Below, piece by piece: positions 54,341 to 64,000 of a stretch of 64,000 nucleotides of DNA. This DNA is from Heterodera schachtii. Its lineage: Eukaryota; Nematoda; Chromadorea; Rhabditida; Heteroderidae. Made by a program: the position numbers and the translations under genes. A model generated the notes under the pieces. That model had not been told where the DNA came from. It was given only the letters and a program-made list of their open reading frames with translations, and searched no databases. Position 1 is the stretch's first letter; every line of letters starts with the position of its first letter. The stretch is taken from contig SIJG01000029.1 of NCBI GenBank assembly GCA_023374025.1, positions 248,001-312,000 on the forward strand, in the 5' to 3' direction.

Positions 54341-55489
54341 ATGCTTCAATTTGGCTTTTCACAGCTCTCCATTGTCATAATTAGAGATCGGCTACGGACC
54401 GGATCCGTATACGGATTTTTACGGATCCGTAGTCCGTAATCCGTAGTTTTTTGGGCCGATACGGATTTTTACGGACTACGGATTTTCCGGATTTTTAGTC
54501 CGTAAGTCCGTAATCCGTATAGGTGTCTAGTCCGTAGTCCTGGTCCTGATCCGTATAAATTATGGACACGGATTACGTATTTTTTTTTGGCGCTTTTTAA
54601 GTGAAATGGAGTAAATTTTTAAATTTTGTGCAGTCAATTCGCCAAAACAATGAAATCAGGGAGTCAATTTCGTAAAACTTTTGGCAAAAATCGAAAAAAG
54701 CACTGGTAAATATTGGAAAATTATTAAACTGGAAAATAGGCAAAATTTTTGTGCCAAAAACTCAAAACCTTTACATTATTGAATTGCTTTACGTTAAAAT
54801 TTTACGAAATTCTATTTCATTTTTTCAAATTTGTAATCTTAAAGATGAATTTCGTTTTTCAATTTCTTAAATTTTTTAGGTTTTGGATTTGTAAATTTTA
54901 AAAATCATTTTTTAGCGAAAAAGAAAAAATGAAAAAAAATCCTTATCCGTATACGGATCCGTATTTTTCCTGGATACGGATTTTTACGGACTACGGATTT
55001 TTAGTCCGTAAGTCCGTAATCCGTATGGATGCTTAGTCCGTAATCCTGATCCTGATCCGTATTTTCTTAAAATGCCGATCTCTAGTCATAATGCTTACGC
55101 TGATGATGTCGTCATTCGCTGATAGCATGAAAATTAAAGTCAAGTATGGAAGCAAAAAATTTCCCGTTGTGGTGGACGAAAAGGACACTGTGGCAACTTT
55201 GAAGGCGAAGATCCGAGAAATTAAACAAGTTGGGAACATTCCGATTCAAAAACAAGTATTTTCAATGAAATTACTGATTGTGTACCAATATGGAGAAATT
55301 TATGACCATGTTAGATTGTTAGAATACGAGAAGAAAGGTACGACTTTTTTAATAATGTCGGATGGATCTGGCATTACTGTGGAATGGCAAAATCATTGTG
55401 AATTTTTTGAGATTCATGTGAACGTTACAGACACTGTGGCAACAGTGAAGCAGAAGATCAGGGCAATACATGATAATTTTTTGTCGTAA
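54341..55489 (+). pseudogene. Ubl gene split by a MITE and internally deleted
   Basis: ATG 54341 starts MLQFGFSQLSIVI, and after 13 codons the signal peptide is cut by the element at 54382-55084. Coding resumes after the 8-bp duplication and reads MLTLMMSSFADSMKIKV and the first Ubl unit to IPIQKQ. It then shifts frame and skips to the middle of unit four (YGEIYDHVRLLEYEKK), runs into unit five and ends at TAA 55487-55489. Units 2-3 and 6 and the linker are absent. The 3' truncation joins unrelated sequence at about 55480. Confidence 0.8.
54382..55084. mobile_element. 703-bp hAT-type MITE with ACGGATCCGTA words
   Basis: Inverted ends TAGAGATCGGC...GCCGATCTCTA and an 8-bp duplication GTCATAAT (54374-54381, 55085-55092). 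Subterminal zones are packed with TCCGTA/TACGGA words on both sides. Inserted within a signal-peptide codon of the Ubl copy. The interior is AT-rich and non-coding. Confidence 0.9.
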
Positions 55490-56524
55490 TGACAAATTCG
55501 GAGACAAATGCCAAATTTGTCGTCCGTTTTGTCGTTTGTCGTTCGTAATTGTGATTGGCCCCAGGTCACTAGGAGCTCATGAAAAAATAGGTAAAAACTA
55601 AAAATTGTAAAAGGGTGCTACGACAATTGCGGACCGTACATTTGCGGACGACAATTGCGCTCCGTACTTTTGCGGACGACAATTGCGGACGACAATTGAG
55701 GACCGTACATTTGCGGACCGTACTTTTGCCAAAAAAATTAACTGGAAGGGTAGGCCTCGTCTGTACGATCCCTTCCGTATTACAAATTCAAAAACCTAAA
55801 TGTGTTTCGGCCCTTCCGTAGACACACCAAATAAGAAAGCTCACAGCAATAAATTAATAACTAACAAATAGAAAGCACAAATTAAGGAGAAAAAAGCAAA
55901 GCATAGGATTATAAAATCTATAATTATGTTTATTTTATTGGCTTGCTGAAGGCCCAACAACAGCTACTACAAATACAACTTATGAACACAAAAATAACTC
56001 AAGACTTTTTCCATTCATCAAACCATACATAAGCACTATAGCCATTGCTTTTCGTGACCGTCCAATTTTTCTATCCCCACCATCTCGAGCTAAATTACTT
56101 ATTTAAATTAAATTATTGCAAATTTCCCCGAAAAGAAGGCGCGCGTAATTTTTCATCAGGCAAAGGGAGAAAAAATGGCACAAATGGGCCACTTCCTAAT
56201 ATTTAAAGGAGTAAAAAATGTTTCGAGTTTTTTGGTTCATTTGTCACTTAAAAATTGTTTATAAAATTTCTTAATTTTATCTAGATCATTTCTCAATAAA
56301 ATAAAAGAAAAATAAAATATGCATTTAAAATCGTCTTTTAAAATTCCCAAAGATTAGAATATGAGAAAAATACATTTATATATATATATATATATGTTTA
56401 TTGATTAAATTTTTAATTTAAAATTTATCCTCGAAAATTTAATGAAAATTTATTAAGTCTTTCAATTGAAACCAGGTAAAATTTGACTTTCTTGACTATT
56501 CACTTTCATTAGCAGTGTTATAGT
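55490..56524. other. Spacer with GACAATTGCGGAC words
   Basis: No gene is seen. 55613-55735 starts GGTGCTACGACAATTGCGGAC and repeats ACGACAATTGCGGACCGTAC and TTTGCGGAC words, which looks like one end of a word-TIR element whose other end was not found. A (TA)10 microsatellite lies at about 56375-56394. Confidence 0.45.
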
Positions 56525-57123
56525 GATTTTTGAATTGGCAATTGAATGATCAATTTAAATGTTAATAATTATAGTGAATTATTGAATTGGAAATTCTTTG
56601 TTAAATTAAAGTAATCACTCAATTGACAATTCAATAATTCACTGTAGATATGCACATTTAAAGTGATCATTCAATTACCAATTCAATAATTCACTGTAAA
56701 TATGCACATTTAAAGTGATCATTCAATTACCAATTCAATAATTCACGGTAAATATGCACATTTAAAGTGATCACTCAATTTCAAATTCAATAATTCACTG
56801 TAAATATGCACATTTAAAGTGATCACTCAATTTCAAATTCAATAATTCACTGTAGATATGCACATTTAAAGTGATCACTCAATTGTCAATTCAATAATTC
56901 ACTGTAGATATGCACATTTAAAGTGATCACTCAATTTCAAATTCAATAATTCACTGTAAATATGCACATTTAAAGTGATCACTCAATTTCAAATTCAATA
57001 ATTCACTGTAGATATGCACATTTAAAGTGATCATTCAATTACCAATTCAATAATTCACTGTAAATATGCACATTTAAAGTGATCACTCAATTTCAAATTC
57101 AATAATTCACTGTAGATATGCAC
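56525..57123 (+). repeat. 52-bp satellite array, left part
   Basis: Units of 52 bases: CACTGTAGATATGCACATTT, AAAGTGATCACTCAATT and CAAATTCAATAATT. Two variants (CATTCAATTACCAATTC with TGTAAATATG, and CACTCAATTTCAAATTC with TGTAGATATG) are mixed, often alternating. The array is interrupted by the hAT element and resumes at 60221. Confidence 0.9.
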
Positions 57124-60100
57124 CAGGGATGTGCCGAATCGGAATCGGAATCGTAATCGGAATCGCAATTAATCGGATTTTGGGCCATAATCGGAATCGG
57201 ATAATCGTAATCGGAATTTGCCTTGAAATCCGATTATTACACCCCTAAGAATTGACCTTTTGAAGGAATTTTTTTAGCGAGAATACCAATGAATTTTGAA
57301 AAAAAATGTTTTCTGAAACGAATCTTTTAATCTTATTTTAACATAATGACTGAAATTAAATTTTTCTCACAAAGCAGTGCCGGATTAATTCTCCCCGATA
57401 TAATCAAGTTTTTTGTTATTTAGCAAAAATGTCAAATATCTGGGAATATTTTACACTATCCGGAAGAGTAGCTTTTTGTAAGGAAAAGGGTTGCTCATAC
57501 AAAAAGGATCACCCCGCCAATGCTCCGACGTCGAATTTGATTGCACATTTGCGTCGTAATCACGTGACTTTACATGAAGAGTTCAGTTCAAAAATGAAGA
57601 AATTTATGAATGTGGTTCAGCAACATTCAATCAAAAGTACAGAAAACTACATATTTATATATTATTTATAAGAATTTCTAAACATTGAGGAATGTTTTCG
57701 GCTTCCGGTCCTTCATGTTCAGCAGCGAAAGAAAATAGTGACACTACTTTTGAAGACGACGAAGTTCAGACCATTTTCTCGGAAAAACGTCCTAGACAAA
57801 GCATTGCAGAAGCGTTGCGAGCCAAAAGTTTTTTTAGTCATTAATGACAATAATTAAAAGTAAAAAAGGTCCATGGGAAAGCGATGGAGAAAAAACGCTT
57901 AGAATGAACAAGCGCATCATGGAATTCATAGCCGTGGACCTTCAACCACTATCTGTTGTTGAAAACATTGGCTTTCAAAGGCTCGTTAAGGAGATGCAGC
58001 CGAAGTATGTTATGCCGGGCCGAAAATTCTTTACCAACACATTGATGCCCCAAATTGTTGAATCAATTAAGGTTCTGTTATTTTTATTTTTAAAACAAGT
58101 CCAATTAACTAGGAGCGAATGAAACGCGACCTTAACAATACCGAGTTTCTATCGCTGACAACGGACGCTTGGTCATCACGAGATGGAGCCCATTCAATCA
58201 TATCGTTGACGGGTCATTTCATTGCTGATGGCACACAAAAATTCGTTGTTTTATGCGCGAAGCCGATCAGAGGTTTGCACCAGGGATGGAACCGGATGCC
58301 GAAAATGAAAGTCCGGAATTCCGGGACCTAAAAAATCCGGAATATTAAAAAATCATTCTTAAAGATTTCTTAAATTTGCACTTTTGAGGTCGGCATACGG
58401 CTGTGAATTTAAAATAAATAATTGGCTCCGCTTTGGCCGATTTTGAAATCCAACAAGCAAAAATTTTCGGTTTTACGTGACGCCGCCGAAACAATGGTCA
58501 AAGTTTGTTCAGACATGGGCTTGAAGTCAATTGATTGTTTTGCACACAAATTAAACCTAGTAATTTATCATTCTTATTTAAAAAATTTTTTTGGGTTATC
58601 TAGGCTATCTGGGACGGAATTCGAAAAATGAGTGACGATGAATCATTGGAGAGTGTTTTGGGACGCATTAAAAAATTTATCCGGAAATTTCGCAAATCAA
58701 AAGTGCTGAGAGATAAATTTGAAGGCTTACAAAAACTGATGGATTTGCCTCCAAGAACATTGGTCAAAGACACTGAGGTGAATGAATTAGCTACTTTATG
58801 TCCCAAAAATTTTAAATTACCAAGGGTTGTTAATGGTGTCAGTTTAAGAACATGGCAGCCAAATTCACCTATTTTTGAATCCCGGACCCGAATTCGAACC
58901 AAAAGTCGAAATTTTGAAGAAAAAATTTTTTTGGGACATTAAAGCAGAAAAGAACCATGAATGAATTATTATTAAGTTGCAATTTTCCTATCAGGTGCGT
59001 TGGTCATCCACCTTCCAAATGCTTGATCGTTTTTTGCAAAACAAAACAATTGTTGGGCTTCTGTGTGCAGAGGACATTTCGTTTCCAAATTTCTCAGCGG
59101 ATGATTGGCGTATAATTTCAGCATTGAAACAAGTAGTACCAAATGCATGTTAATTGAATTAGCTGTGTCTTAAGATTTTGGCGCCCATTTTTCATGCTAC
59201 AAATCAACTCCAAAAAAGGACTACCACAATTTCAGTAACAATTCCATTGTTCCGTGTCATCATTTTTGCCTTAGAAAAGGGAGAAGACCTAAGAAATGTC
59301 AGAAATTCAATAATAGATGGGTTGAAAAAAAGAATGGGAGAGAAGGTTGATGCAAATGGGACTGTGAAGAGAACCGCGTGGCATAACAACAAAGACCTTG
59401 TATTACCAACCATTTTGGACCCGCGGTTCAAATTGTCAAACTATTTGGATCCAGAGAGACATGATGAATATACGCGGTGGTTGATAGACGCTGCCGAAAC
59501 TGTTTACTCGAAAGATGCATGTCTATTGAATATCCGCTTCAAAAACCAAATTAATTCAGGAACGAACGTTTGACGACGATGTCCAAAATTATCCGGATGC
59601 TGCCGATGAAATTTCAAACAATTTGTTCACTGAATTTGAACAAGAAATGAATTTGGATAATTTTTTGTTGGCCTCGCCAATTCCAAGTCCCGCCGTTTTG
59701 AACGCCCGACAAAAATCAGAGGCGAAATAAATAAACAAGAAATTAAATAACAAACTATTTTTTTATTCAGGTTGAAGTCAATGAATATCTCCGAGCCAAA
59801 AAAATAAATATCAATGAAGATCCAATTTCTTATTGGTCTGGCGCAAACGAATTGAAATGGCCTCTTTTGACTAAGCTATCAAAAAAATATTTCTCAGCCC
59901 CAGCTACATCGACTGAAAGCGAACGGCTTTTCTCCACCGCTGGGTTGATTGTGACAGATCTGAGAAAACGTTTATTGCCTGAGAATGTGGACAAACTTTT
60001 ATTTTTGCATCACAATCTTAAAATTTATGATTTTGATTATGAATAAAATTTTTGGGAAAAAATTATTAAAAAAAAAAAATCGGAATCGTAATCGGAATCG

Positions 60101-60220
60101 CAATTAATCGGATTTTGGGCCATAATCGTAATCGGTTTTAAAACCGTATCGGATTTTTGGCCATAATCGGAATCGGCGATTTAATCGGAATCGGATTTTG
60201 TCTGGCTCGGCACATCCCTG
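57124..60220 (+). mobile_element. 3.1-kb hAT transposon
   Basis: Inverted ends CAGGGATGTGCCGA...TCGGCACATCCCTG and an 8-bp duplication ATATGCAC (57116-57123, 60221-60228), inserted into the 52-bp satellite. Subterminal zones hold TCGGAATCGGAATCG words (57135-57230, 60080-60205). A multi-exon transposase lies inside on the plus strand. A CAGGGATGGAACCGG sequence at 58283 looks like one end of a second nested element. Confidence 0.92.
57429..60046 (+). pseudogene. hAT transposase (ZBED type), several exons
   Basis: Pieces in order: BED finger MSNIWEYF...C-x4-C...TSNLIAHLRRNH (57429-57600); an acidic/Ser linker to RPRQSIAEALRAKSFF (57690-57840); DLQPLSVVENIGFQRLVKEM (57930-58000); LSLTTDAWSSRDGAHSIISL (58140-58210); MVKVCSDMGLKSIDCFAHKL (58494-58553); KKFIRKFRKSKVLRDKFEGL (58665-58730); RWSSTFQMLDRFLQNK (58998-59045); PIFHATNQLQKRTTTISVTI and LPTILDPRFKL (59185-59435); and the dimerisation end ATSTESERLFSTAGLIVTDL (59906-59965). 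All main regions of a hAT transposase are present. Several joins look like introns, but 58280-58410 and 58790-58990 contain extra sequence and stops, so activity is doubtful. Confidence 0.8.
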
Positions 60221-61875
60221 ATATGCACATTTAAAGTGATCACTCAATTTCAAATTCAATAATTCACTGTAGATATGCACATTTAAAGTGATCACTCAAT
60301 TGCCAATTCAATAATTCACTGTAAATATGCACATTTAAAGTGATCACTCAATTTCAAATTCAATAATTCACTGTAGATATGCATATTTAAAGTGATCATT
60401 CAATTACCAATTCAATAATTCACTGTAAATATGCACATTTAAAGTGATCACTCAATTTCAAATTCAATAATTCACTGTAAATATGCACATTTAAAGTGAT
60501 CACTCAATTTCAAATTCAATAATTAACTGTAGATATGCACATTTAAAGTGATCACTCAATTGTCAATTCAATAATTCACTGTAGATATGCACATTTAAAG
60601 TGATCATTCAATTACCAATTCAATAATTCACTGTAAATATGCACATTTAAAGTGATCATTCAATTACCAATTCAATAATTCACTGTAAATATGCACATTT
60701 AAAGTGATCACTCAATTTCAAATTCAATAATTCACTGTAAATATGCACATTTAAAGTGATCACTCAATTTCAAATTCAATAATTCACTGTAGATATGCAC
60801 ATTTAAAGTGATCACTCAATTGTCAATTCAATAATTCACTGTAGATATGCACATTTAAAGTGATCACTCAATTTCAAATTCAATAATTCACTGTAGATAT
60901 GCACATTTAAAGTGATCATTCAATTACCAATTCAATAATTCTCTGTAAATATGCACATTTAAAGTGATCACTCAATTTCAAATTCAATAATTCACTGTAA
61001 ATATGCACATTTAAAGTGATCATTCAATTACCAATTCAATAATTCACTGTAAATATGCACATTTAAAGTGATCACTCAATTTCAAATTCAATAATTCACT
61101 GCAGATATGCACATTTAAAGTGATCACTCAATTGCCAATTCAATAATTCCTGTAAATATGCAAGTGATCACTCAATTTAAAATTCAATAATTCACTGTAG
61201 ATATGCACATTTAAAGTGATCATTCAATTACCAATTCAATAATTCACTGTAAATATGCACATTTAAAGTGATCACTCAATTTCAAATTCAATAATTCACT
61301 GTAGATATGCACATTTAAAGTGATCATTCAATTACCAATTCAATAATTCACTGTAAATATGCACATTTAAAGTGATCACTCAATTTCAAATTCAATAATT
61401 CACTGTAGATATGCACATTTAAAGTGATCATTCAATTACCAATTCAGTAATTCACTGTAAATATGCACATTTAAAGTGATCACTCAATTTCAAATTCAAT
61501 AATTCACTCTAGATATGCACATTTAAAGTGATCATTCAATTACCAATTCAATAATTCACTGTAAATATGCACATTTAAAGTGATCACTCAATTTCAAATT
61601 CAATAATTCACTGTAGATATGCACATTTAAAGTGATCATTCAATTACCAATTCAATAATTCACTGTAAATATGCACATTTAAAGTGATCACTCAATTTCA
61701 AATTCAATAATTCACTGTAGATATGCAGATTTAAAGTGATCATTCAATTACCAATTCAATAATTCACTGTAAATATGCACATTTAAAGTGATCACTCAAT
61801 TTCAAATTAAATAATTCACTGTAGATATGCACATTTAAAGTGATCACTCAATTGCCAATTAATAATTCACTATAA
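60221..61875 (+). repeat. 52-bp satellite array, right part
   Basis: About 31 units continuing the array at 56525, mostly an alternation of the two variants, giving a 104-bp higher-order unit. One shortened unit occurs at 61145-61165. The array ends directly at AATTCTGCCCCATAAAAGG, the core promoter of the next Ubl gene. Confidence 0.92.
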
Positions 61876-61883
61876 TTCTGCCC

Positions 61884-61893
61884 CATAAAAGGG
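61884..61893 (+). promoter_or_regulatory. TATA-like core box of the 61988 gene
   Basis: CATAAAAGGG, 95 bases before the ATG, abutting the satellite array. The leader contains a run of ten C at about 61946-61957. Confidence 0.6.
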
Positions 61894-61987
61894 GTCCCTT
61901 GACAGTGTTAAAGCATTAATCCCCACATTCATTCATTCCTAATTACCCCCCCCCCCATTCTTTCCAATTGCCATCAATTTCCCCAAA

Positions 61988-64000
61988 ATGAATCTTTTTG
62001 GCTTTTCACAATTCTCTATTGTCATAATGCTCACTCTGATAATGCCGTCTTTTTCTGATGGAATGCAAATTCAAGTTAAGTATGGTAGCAAAGAATTTCC
62101 CGTTGAGATGAACGAAAAAGACACTGTGGAAACTTTGAAGACGAAGATCGAAAACATCCACGAAATTGGGAACATTCCGACTCAAAAACAAATATTGACT
62201 AGAAAAATTACTCGGAATTTTTGGGTTGATCTTACGGATGATCAAAAAACAATTGATAAATATGGCATTGAAGAATACCGAGATGTTTGGGTGTCGTGGG
62301 ACGAATTTCAATTTTTTGTTGAATACAAAGAGAAAAAGTACACCATTAAAATGAAGGCCATCAACACATTAAAAGAAGTGGACGAGAAAATGAAAGAAAT
62401 CATTGGTATTCCGACCAAAAAACAAACAATAAGCCATTACCGATATGGAAAACTTTTTGACTTTGCCAGATTGATTGACAATGGGATTGTAAAAGACACG
62501 ACCATTTTAATGACGGATGGTCCTGTAATTACCGTGGAGTGGAAAAAGAAACGGCGGGAAACAGAATTTTTCGTAATTAATGTGAAGGGCACAGACCATG
62601 TGACAACAGTGAAGCAGAAGATCAGGGCGATATATAATCGAAGGCATCAACCCGAGTTAAAAGGAGTGATAAAACTAAGCAAATGCGAATTCAGCTGCAG
62701 ATACGTTAATGCGCTTGCGGACGAGAAAATCAATGGACGAATATGCCATTGGAGAAGGAAGCACCATTCATATGGAGGTTGGTACGAAGGATGAAAGCTC
62801 ACCACCGTCGTCATATGCTGTTGTTGCCGATGATTCTGAGTTTCATATTCATGTGCAATACGGTACCATGCGACGCACTGTTTGGGTGAAGCGCACGGAC
62901 ACAGTGCAAAATCTGAAGGATAAAATATGGCGGGTTATGAAACCGGAATTCGGGTGTGAGTTAAACAACGTTTTCCTGGTCAAACGACCATTCCGAGATG
63001 ACATTGACCAACTTGGTGACAGTAAGAAAACAATGGGTGAATACGGCATTAAAGAGGCAGACGCCATCGTTGTAAATACTTCTGTTTTTCTTATTTACAT
63101 GATATACGGTAGCGAGCGCATCACCCTTTCGGTGAAGCGCAACGACCCTGTTAAAGACTTGAAGGAGAGAATCGCAAAAATTGACAAACTTGGCAATATT
63201 CCGATTCAAAAACAAATATTGGCTAGAAAAATTACTCGGAATTTTTGGATTGATCTTACGGATGATGAGAAAACAATTAATAAATATGGCATTGATGAAG
63301 GACAAAATGTTTGTGTGTCGTGGGATGAATTTGAATTTTTTGTGGAATACAATGAGAAAATGCATCCCATTAAAGTGAAGTCCATGACCATTATTAAAGA
63401 AATTAAGGAGAAAATGGCAGAAATCACTAGAATTCCGGCCGAAAAGCAAACACTCCATTACGAACATAGAGAAATGTATGACTATGTCAGATTGTTAGAA
63501 TACGAGAAGAAAGATATAACTTTTTTAATAATGTCGGATGGATCTGGCATTACCGTGAAATGGCAAAATCGTGATTTTTTTGTAATTTATGTGAAGGGTA
63601 CAGACACTGTGGCAAAAGTGAAGGAGAAGATCATGGAGATAAACAAAAAAAGGCAGAAGATCAGGGCGATAAATGAACAGAGGAGGCATAAAGTCAACAT
63701 AAATAGTGTGATCAAGTTAAGCAAATGCGACTGCGAACATGCCAAAGCGCTTTCGGACGGGAAAACAATGGACGAATATGGCATTGGAGAAGGAATGACC
63801 ATTTACATGAAGGTTGGCACAAAGGATGACAACTCACCACCATCATCATCTGCTACTGTGGCCGATGGTTCTGATTTTCATATTCACATGGAATTCAGTG
63901 GCAAACAGACAATTGTTTGGGTGAAGGGCACCGACACTGTGCAAAGTTTGAAAGATATGTTCGGCTGCGGGTCCATAATCAAACACCCATCCAAAGCTGG
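61988..64000 (+). pseudogene. Long, frameshifted secreted Ubl gene, runs off window
   Basis: First frame 61988-62794: signal peptide MNLFGFSQFS...SFSDG, then units of the one/three, four and five types. An extra base near 62730 (GAAAATCAATGG where others have GAAAACAATGG) shifts the frame. The frame beginning at ATG 62733 is open to the window end. It contains the end of unit five, a final-type unit ending EYGIKEADAI, and then, instead of stopping, a new series of units (IPIQKQ, FFVEYNEKMHPIK, KQTLHYEHRE, FLIMSDGSG, KCDCEHAKAL, a SPPSSSATVADGS linker and the start of another final unit). At least eight units in total, so it looks like two genes joined end to end. The single-base lesion could be a sequencing error. 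Confidence 0.75.

Noticed and set aside
56525..57123. Array of regulatory RNAs or tRNAs in the 52-bp repeat
   Set aside because: Units have no stable fold beyond the short TGATCA palindrome and no pol III boxes; they form a satellite.

Overview
The window is AT-rich eukaryotic DNA with almost no introns in its main genes, dense tandem repeats and many small DNA transposons. A nematode is the best guess, probably a plant-parasitic tylenchid. This is inferred from a family of secreted ubiquitin-like proteins (cyst nematodes are known to secrete signal-peptide-bearing ubiquitin extension proteins), from a Ty3/gypsy-like gag joined to an env-like ORF of the kind found in nematode retroelements, and from mariner and hAT elements. 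No operon structure, ribosome binding site or prokaryotic gene was seen.

The backbone is a cluster of eleven loci of one gene family. Each protein starts with a signal peptide of about 25 residues, followed directly by the Met1 of a ubiquitin-like (Ubl) fold, and carries four to six divergent Ubl domains with no C-terminal diglycine. Four copies have intact frames (3826-5484, 9179-10312 and 19610-21151 on minus; 46455-48002 on plus). One is a 5'-truncated fragment (16709-17410, minus). Two are frameshifted (28699-29948; 61988 to the window end). Two are identical-stop duplicates (34085-35218 and 39763-40896). Two are pseudogenes (27882-28333; 54341-55489, split by a hAT-type element). All copies left of 21.2 kb read leftward and all copies right of 27.8 kb read rightward.

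Most copies repeat one ancestral layout in transcription order: a decayed terminal coding exon of an unrecognised gene X, a dispersed non-coding repeat, an AT-rich tandem tract with a 52-bp or 104-bp period, a conserved CATAAAAGG box about 90-100 bp before the ATG, the Ubl gene, and a conserved 3' flank. The cluster therefore grew by segmental duplication. A 5.68-kb tandem duplication (31814-37500 and 37501-43178) and an inverted pair (17.5-21.3 kb against 46.3-50.7 kb) are the youngest visible events.

Mobile DNA fills the spaces. There is a 3.1-kb hAT transposon at 57124-60220 with 8-bp target duplications, several GC-word hAT-type MITEs, and a group of elements whose inverted ends consist of directly repeated short words, a different word in each. 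There are also a palindromic element with TTA target duplications, a mariner deletion derivative nested in a MITE, a gag/env retroelement lacking pol, and fragments of MULE and hAT transposases. Several insertion boundaries are confirmed by empty paralogous sites inside this same window.
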